The notes beneath the pieces are model-generated. The model saw only the letters and a list, made by a program, of their open reading frames with translations, was not told the DNA's origin and did not search any database. From Firmicutes bacterium CAG:238 (GTDB lineage: Bacteria > Bacillota > Clostridia > Peptostreptococcales > Anaerovoracaceae): 17,384 nucleotides of DNA. Location of the stretch: positions 1 to 17,384 of the forward strand of contig FR882033.1 of NCBI GenBank assembly GCA_000435615.1. The letters run 5' to 3'. Shown one piece after another: positions 12,939-17,384 of this stretch. Every line of letters begins with the position of its first letter. Within the stretch, counting starts at the first letter, position 1. Position numbers and translations under genes: made by a program.

Positions 12939-14143
12939 TATTTGTTACCTCCTTCCGCTGCTTCTTTCTTTTTCTTCCTGCCGTTAAGAATCATCTTGAA
13001 GATGAGTGCAAATGCAGAAAGATATACGATTGTAGCAATAATAATATCTGCTATGTATTCGTTATATGCCGTCATGTACTTGAGCTGTATTCCGGCAACG
13101 TTGAGCATTGACATGAAAATACCTGTAAATACAACGCCAATCGGATGATTTACGGCAAGCAGTGCAACCGGAATGCCGTTGAACCCGTCAGCCGGAAGCG
13201 ACATGTAGGTGGACCAGTAAAATTCCGTGTTTCCGGAAAGGAAGTAAAGACTTCCTGCTGCAGAGGCAAGTGCCCCTGCGATTACCATGGATAAGATGAT
13301 ATTCTTCTTATCGTTGATTCCGGCATACTTGGCAGCATGTCTGTTAAGACCGCACGCCCGGAGTTCGTATCCGAAAGTGGTCTTTGTCATTACAACCCAC
13401 ATAAGAACCGCAATGATGCATGCAATCCAGAATCCGCCGTTTGCCTGTGAACCCGGGAAAAGGACATCCATGCCAAGTTTAGGTGTCGAAATTCCAAGAT
13501 TCTTAAGCGGAATGGTGTATCCAATCTTACCGGCCTCTCCGGCATTTTTAAATACATCATGTGCATCAAACCACCATGTTACAAGGTTTGCTGCAATCCA
13601 GTTTGTCATGATGCATGTGATTACTTCATTAATATTAAGGAAGGCTTTAAAGAGTCCCGGGATTGCTCCCCAAAGAGCTCCGAGCACAATTCCCGTAAGG
13701 AATGCACATACCCAGGCAAGACCGGCAGGGCACCCGCTTGTCCCCATCCAAATCGCCACGGAAATGCTCCCCATCGTACCCATCAGGTACTGCCCTGCGG
13801 CACCGATATTGAAAAGCCCCGTTTTAAACGCCACTGCAACGGAAAGACCTGTCAAAATAAGTGGTGTCGCACGGAAAAGCATGTTTCCCAGATTGATAGG
13901 GTTAAAGCCGAATGTCAACTGACCCTCCACTCTTCCGGTACTGAACACCCCAAGGAATACAAGACGAATGCCGTCCCATATGCCTTTCATGGAAATATTG
14001 TCTTTTGCAAGGCCTACCATAATAATTACAATCATTCCGACCGCAAGTCCGATTAAAATCGAAATCAAAGAGGCATAAACAGATTTCGCGCCGTCGGATT
14101 TATACCATTTTACTTTCCCGCTTTCGGGTTCTAATCTAGGCAT
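12938..14143 (-). CDS. nupP: ABC transporter permease, nucleoside type (NupP-like)
   Basis: This 401-residue polytopic protein of the same permease superfamily pairs with the 335-residue permease. A basic N-terminal tail precedes the first helix (around 27-46). The signature G-L-F-N-I-G-A-A-G-Q-Y-L-M-G lies in the middle of the family core. The coupling loop Y-E-L-R-A-C-G-L-N-R-H-A-A-K-Y-A-G-I-N is clear. The C-terminus is strongly basic (R-K-K-K-K-E). The ATG lies 8 bp inside the ATPase gene and is preceded by AGGAGG, so synthesis is coupled to the ATPase. Order lipoprotein, ATPase, long permease, short permease equals the nupNOPQ order of Bacillus subtilis, which imports nucleosides. Confidence 0.88.
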   Translation of the reverse strand: MPRLEPESGKVKWYKSDGAKSVYASLISILIGLAVGMIVIIMVGLAKDNISMKGIWDGIRLVFLGVFSTGRVEGQLTFGFNPINLGNMLFRATPLILTGLSVAVAFKTGLFNIGAAGQYLMGTMGSISVAIWMGTSGCPAGLAWVCAFLTGIVLGALWGAIPGLFKAFLNINEVITCIMTNWIAANLVTWWFDAHDVFKNAGEAGKIGYTIPLKNLGISTPKLGMDVLFPGSQANGGFWIACIIAVLMWVVMTKTTFGYELRACGLNRHAAKYAGINDKKNIILSMVIAGALASAAGSLYFLSGNTEFYWSTYMSLPADGFNGIPVALLAVNHPIGVVFTGIFMSMLNVAGIQLKYMTAYNEYIADIIIATIVYLSAFALIFKMILNGRKKKKEAAEGGNK

Positions 14144-15683
14144 TCTGTTCTACCTCCTTTCCCTGACGTTTTGCGCCCGACATGTACAGGCCGAGTTCTT
14201 CAGGAGTCGTTTCTTTCGGATTGAGTTCTGCAACAAGTTCGCCTTCATAGATAACGAGAATTCTGTCCGAAAGTCCGAGAACCTCATCAAGTTCAAGTGA
14301 CACAAGCAGAATTGCTTTTCCGTCATCTCTTTCCTGCACAAGCTGTTTGTGGATATGCTCGATAGCACCGACATCCAGACCTCTTGTAGGCTGTACGGCA
14401 ACAACCAAAGGTTCGTTTCTGTCGAGTTCCCTTGCAATAATCGCCTTCTGCTGATTACCGCCGGACATGGAACGCGCAATCGTAATCGCACCCTGACCCG
14501 AACGCACGTCGTATTCTTCAATGAGCCTGTCCGCATATTTGCGTACTTCGTCGAAACGGATGAATCCATGATTTTGGAACTGTGGCTCTTTGTATTTCTG
14601 AAGCACCAAATTCTGCTCAAGCGTATATCCGAGAACAAGCCCGTGCTTATGTCTGTCTTCCGGGATATGAGACATTCCGGCTCTGCTTCTCTTTCTGATG
14701 GAAGCACCGGAAATATCCGTTCCGCAAAGAGTAATCCTGCCTGCCGATGCTTTTTCAAGTCCCGTAAGTCCGTAAACAAGTTCTGTCTGCCCGTTTCCGT
14801 CGATTCCGGCAATGCATACGATTTCGCCTTTTCGCACATCAAACGAAACATTCTTCACGGCATCATTTTTGTGAATCCTGGAAGGCACGGTAAGTCCCTC
14901 CACCTCCAAAACAACCTCGCCCGGTTTTGATTCGTCTTTGTCGATTTCAAGCTGTACCGGTCTTCCTACCATCATGTTGGAAAGTTCCTGCTTATTTGTG
15001 TCCTTGGTATTAACCGTGCCGATGCACTTTCCTTTGCGAAGAACCGTTACCCTGTCGGATACAGCCATGATTTCATTCAATTTATGTGAGATAAACAAGA
15101 TGGATTTGCCTTCTTTTGCAAAACCTCTCATAATTTCCATAAGTTCATCGATCTCCTGAGGGGTCAGAACCGCCGTCGGTTCGTCGAAGATCAGGATTTC
15201 GTTTTCTCTGTACAGCATTTTGAGAATTTCAACTCTCTGCTGCATGCCAACGGTAATATCTTCTACCTTGGCATCTACGTCAACCTTCAGACCGTAACGC
15301 TCCGAAAGTTCCATAACCTTTTCTCTTGCTTCCTTTTTCTTAAGGAATCCCATTTTATCCGTTGTTTCGGCACCCAGAATAATATTATCGAGCACGGTAA
15401 ACACATCGACCAATTTAAAATGCTGATGCACCATTCCGATTCCAAGTGCGGTTGCATCATTCGGGTCGTTGATTTCCACAATTTCTCCGTTCTTTCTGAT
15501 TTCACCTTCTTCAGGTTGATAAAGTCCGAACAAAACGCTCATAAGCGTTGATTTGCCTGCTCCGTTTTCTCCCAACAGAGCGTGAATTTCTCCCTTCTTA
15601 AGCTGAAGGGTAATATCATCGTTTGCCACAATTCCCGGGAATTCTTTCCTTATGTGGTTCATTTCAATTATATACTCAGACAT
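14136..15683 (-). CDS. nupO: ABC transporter ATPase with two nucleotide-binding domains (NupO-like)
   Basis: The start is ATG 15683, behind GAGGAGAAGG. An upstream in-frame start at 15737 would put coding sequence through a terminator hairpin and is rejected. The 515-residue protein has two fused ATPase domains. The first has Walker A G-E-N-G-A-G-K-S (38-45), a degenerate signature T-V-G-M-Q-Q-R and Walker B I-F-D-E-P-T. The second has a degenerate Walker A G-I-D-G-N-G-Q-T-E, an intact signature M-S-G-G-N-Q-Q-K and Q-P-T-R-G-L-D. This uneven pair is normal for sugar and nucleoside importers of the RbsA/NupO group. It would power import with the two permeases encoded downstream. Confidence 0.92.
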   Translation of the reverse strand: MSEYIIEMNHIRKEFPGIVANDDITLQLKKGEIHALLGENGAGKSTLMSVLFGLYQPEEGEIRKNGEIVEINDPNDATALGIGMVHQHFKLVDVFTVLDNIILGAETTDKMGFLKKKEAREKVMELSERYGLKVDVDAKVEDITVGMQQRVEILKMLYRENEILIFDEPTAVLTPQEIDELMEIMRGFAKEGKSILFISHKLNEIMAVSDRVTVLRKGKCIGTVNTKDTNKQELSNMMVGRPVQLEIDKDESKPGEVVLEVEGLTVPSRIHKNDAVKNVSFDVRKGEIVCIAGIDGNGQTELVYGLTGLEKASAGRITLCGTDISGASIRKRSRAGMSHIPEDRHKHGLVLGYTLEQNLVLQKYKEPQFQNHGFIRFDEVRKYADRLIEEYDVRSGQGAITIARSMSGGNQQKAIIARELDRNEPLVVAVQPTRGLDVGAIEHIHKQLVQERDDGKAILLVSLELDEVLGLSDRILVIYEGELVAELNPKETTPEELGLYMSGAKRQGKEVEQNA

Positions 15684-15705
15684 GTTGCTTCCTTCTCCTC
15701 GATAA

Positions 15706-15732
15706 AAACAAAGGGGGAAAGAATTTTCCCCC
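15706..15732 (-). terminator. Intra-operon terminator between binding protein and ATPase genes
   Basis: On the minus strand GGGGGAAA, loop ATTC, TTTCCCCC (15732-15713) is followed by TTTGTTTTT. It lies 35 bp after the lipoprotein stop and ahead of the ATPase ribosome binding site. Partial read-through would give more binding protein than transporter, a common arrangement. Confidence 0.82.
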
Positions 15733-15767
15733 TCCATTATTTCGGTTTTAATCCATTAACCCGTAAA

Positions 15768-16877
15768 CTATTTTACGAATTTAATGTTTTCAAGACCTGC
15801 TTTGCTTGGGTCAGCCATTTCTCCGTCGTTATCAACAACGATTTCGCCGGAAACTACCTTATCATAAAGATCCTGGTATTCTTCAACTGTCCAGTTTTCG
15901 AACTGCCAAGTATCAGTAGGGATACCTACTGCGTTGTCCTTAGCACCGAGAACCAGTGAACCGCCGTATACAGCTCCACCGTCATAGAACTTAGTGATAG
16001 CATCGATTACGGACTTAGCAAGATCCTTCATAGCGGAAGTGATAACTGCATCGGACTGACCGGACTGGTCAACGTCCACGCCTACAAGTTTGCCTTCTGC
16101 AGCCTGTGCAGCAGCATCTCCGGAGTTGAACATGGAACCGCCTGCTACGAAGATAACTTCTGTGCCTGCATTGTACCATCCGGATAACATAGCCTGAAGG
16201 TCAGGAGAAGCGGAGTAGCTTGCGCCGTGTTCCCAGGAATATCTCATTTCAACAGTTTCGCCCTTAGCTGCAGCAGCATCGTTAGCGCCCTGTGCGAATC
16301 CGTATCCGTACTTAACGCATGCAGGGTTTGTTCCACCGCCACCGCCGGAGTATCCTAACTTCGTGTAGCCTTCCATTACTGTTGCATAACCTGCAAAGTA
16401 ACCAGCCTGTTCTTCCTGATAGGAAACGCCAACAAGGTTATCCATTCCCATATCCCATCCATCGATGAAGATGAACTGTACATCAGGGTACTGAGGAGCT
16501 ACTTTTTCTAAAGCTGTTGCCTGTAAGAATCCAGGAGTTACGAGAACTTCTGCACCTGCTTCGCAAGCGTCTGTCATAGCTTTGATTCTGTCTTCGTCAG
16601 TTGCGTTGGAAGCATTACCCGGCTGATAGTACTTGTATGACAAACCGTTGTCGGAAGCATACTTCTTAACGCCGTTCCAAGTGAACTGGTTGAAAGAACC
16701 GTCCTTTAACTGTCCAACGTCTGTTACCATTGCGATCTGATATGTACCGTCTTCAGATTCGTAGTTATCAGAGATGGAATCGTAGTCTACTGCGCCCGTA
16801 GTAGTATTTTCATTGCCGCAAGCAGCAAATGTGAATACCATTACTAACATAAGCAATACTGTTAATAACTTTTTCAT
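15768..16877 (-). CDS. nupN: BMP-family nucleoside-binding lipoprotein (NupN/PnrA-like)
   Basis: This 369-residue protein has a lipoprotein signal ending F-A-A-C (Cys20), a short Asn/Thr-rich tether, and then the BMP domain beginning Y-Q-I-A-M-V-T-D-V-G-Q-L-K-D-G-S-F-N-Q-F. That opening, with D-x-G and D-x-S-F-N, is the ligand-site signature of PnrA/BmpA proteins, which bind purine nucleosides. Other family landmarks are V-L-V-T-P-G-F in the first half, Q-E-E-Q-A-G-Y-F-A-G in the middle, and V-G-V-D-V-D-Q-S near residue 270. It is the first gene of the transporter operon, with a good promoter (16919-16947) and an AGGAGGG ribosome binding site. Its codon choice looks more uniform than that of its neighbours, fitting high expression. 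Nucleosides are the expected ligand. Confidence 0.92.
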   Translation of the reverse strand: MKKLLTVLLMLVMVFTFAACGNENTTTGAVDYDSISDNYESEDGTYQIAMVTDVGQLKDGSFNQFTWNGVKKYASDNGLSYKYYQPGNASNATDEDRIKAMTDACEAGAEVLVTPGFLQATALEKVAPQYPDVQFIFIDGWDMGMDNLVGVSYQEEQAGYFAGYATVMEGYTKLGYSGGGGGTNPACVKYGYGFAQGANDAAAAKGETVEMRYSWEHGASYSASPDLQAMLSGWYNAGTEVIFVAGGSMFNSGDAAAQAAEGKLVGVDVDQSGQSDAVITSAMKDLAKSVIDAITKFYDGGAVYGGSLVLGAKDNAVGIPTDTWQFENWTVEEYQDLYDKVVSGEIVVDNDGEMADPSKAGLENIKFVK

Positions 16878-16918
16878 TTGTTCCCTCCTAAATGAAATTA
16901 AGAATATATTACATTCAT

Positions 16919-16947
16919 ATTATAATACATTAAGAAGAAAAGTAAAA
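16919..16947 (-). promoter_or_regulatory. Sigma-A-type promoter of the transporter operon
   Basis: Minus-strand TTTTAC (16947-16942), 17 bases, TATAAT (16924-16919), a perfect -10. The start codon is 41 bp downstream. Two TGCAAA copies, 11 bp apart (16955-16971), lie just upstream of the -35 and could be a regulator site. Confidence 0.75.
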
Positions 16948-17010
16948 GTTATTTTTTGCATATTCTTTGCACATTTCCCTTTTTTTGTTAAGTCTATGCG
17001 TTTTCGGGGC

Positions 17011-17384
17011 TTAATCCTTAAACATCTGCACCCAATAGGTGGTTCCGTCTGCGGATTTTGCATATCCGACACCGATTTTCGTGTAGTCGGACCTGAGAAT
17101 GTTGGCTCTGTGCCCGGACGAATTCATCCAGCCGTTCATCACGGACTCAGCCGTCTTTTGCCCTTTTGCAATATTTTCTCCGGCGGTCTTATAGGAAACG
17201 CCGTATGTCTTCATCATGTCAAACGCTGAGCCGTATGTCGGTGAAGTGTGCGAAAAATATGCGTTTTTTGCCATATCCTCTGCCTTCAGCTGTGCCAGTT
17301 TGGCAAGCTGACTGTCTAAAGAAAGTGAAGAAAGACCGTTTGCTTTTCTTTCTTTGTTCACAAGATTTACGACCTGACCCGTCA
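17011..17384 (-). CDS. CAP-domain (SCP/PR1-like) protein, N-terminus beyond window
   Basis: The frame is open to the right edge, so the GTG at 17361 is probably internal: the residues before it (Q-V-V-N-L-V-N-K-E-R) already belong to the first helix of a CAP domain. The remaining 123 residues are the rest of the domain. They include the conserved histidine in Y-F-S-H-T-S-P, the glutamate in A-G-E-N-I-A-K-G, and the S-S-G-H-R-A-N-I-L motif, ending in Y-W-V-Q-M-F. Clostridial CAP proteins are usually secreted, with a signal peptide and a linker or wall-binding part ahead of a C-terminal CAP domain; that part would be outside the window. The biochemical role of bacterial CAP domains is mostly unknown. 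No clear terminator follows. Confidence 0.88.
   Translation of the reverse strand, partial: TGQVVNLVNKERKANGLSSLSLDSQLAKLAQLKAEDMAKNAYFSHTSPTYGSAFDMMKTYGVSYKTAGENIAKGQKTAESVMNGWMNSSGHRANILRSDYTKIGVGYAKSADGTTYWVQMFKD

Noticed and set aside
11919..13148. A 409-codon open frame on the plus strand
   Set aside because: It lies wholly antisense to the ygiQ start and the two permease genes, which have clear family motifs and ribosome binding sites. Its composition (rich in Cys, His, Asn, Arg, Ser) is what the reverse of a hydrophobic membrane protein gene gives.
15684..15737. Upstream in-frame start of the ATPase
   Set aside because: The extra 18 residues would be encoded across the terminator hairpin, and a good ribosome binding site serves the ATG at 15683.
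16878..17010. Possible purine riboswitch ahead of the nup operon
   Set aside because: The leader from the promoter to the start codon is only about 35 bases, too short for a known purine aptamer, and no aptamer-like helices are visible.

Overview
The window reads as a chromosomal segment of a low-to-middle-GC Gram-positive anaerobe, most likely class Clostridia. The grounds are strong AGGAGG-type ribosome binding sites, lipoprotein signal peptides, a sigma/anti-sigma pair with a DUF4367-like anti-sigma factor, a nupNOPQ-type nucleoside ABC transporter and a YgiQ-type radical SAM protein. Genus cannot be settled by eye. Nearly everything lies on the minus strand; only the threonine-aldolase-like gene is on the plus strand. 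The genes at both edges are cut by the window.

Region 1 (1-4140, minus) is the most interesting part: a compact, apparently self-contained ECF sigma factor regulon. Three transcription units follow one another head to tail. Each begins with a nearly identical promoter of the form GTTGCAC-N14-CGTC (minus-strand CGTC at 4110-4113, 3126-3129 and 1502-1505). In order of transcription they are: (i) a small secreted protein and a small four-helix membrane protein with overlapping start and stop; (ii) a 66-residue protein, the ECF sigma factor and a one-helix anti-sigma factor; (iii) two lipoproteins, the second running off the left edge. Units (i) and (ii) end in nearly identical hairpin terminators that abut the next promoter. 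The simplest model is an autoregulated envelope-stress switch whose output is secreted or membrane-anchored proteins of unknown function.

Region 2 (4189-7174) holds a decayed M20 amidohydrolase (AbgA family) with an out-of-frame deletion and a nonsense codon, the divergent PLP-dependent threonine-aldolase-like gene, about 435 bp of gene-free DNA with several inverted repeats, and a tRNA-Arg(CCG) with its own promoter and a very long perfect terminator stem.

Region 3 (7254-10147, minus) has a solitary beta-class adenine-type DNA methyltransferase and an acyl-CoA synthetase, each with a plausible terminator.

Region 4 (10132-16950, minus) is an operon for a BMP-family nucleoside-type ABC transporter (lipoprotein, double ATPase, two permeases) with overlapping genes, ending in a translationally coupled ygiQ. 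A terminator after the binding-protein gene probably keeps the binding protein more abundant than the rest. The right edge is the C-terminal CAP domain of a probably secreted protein.
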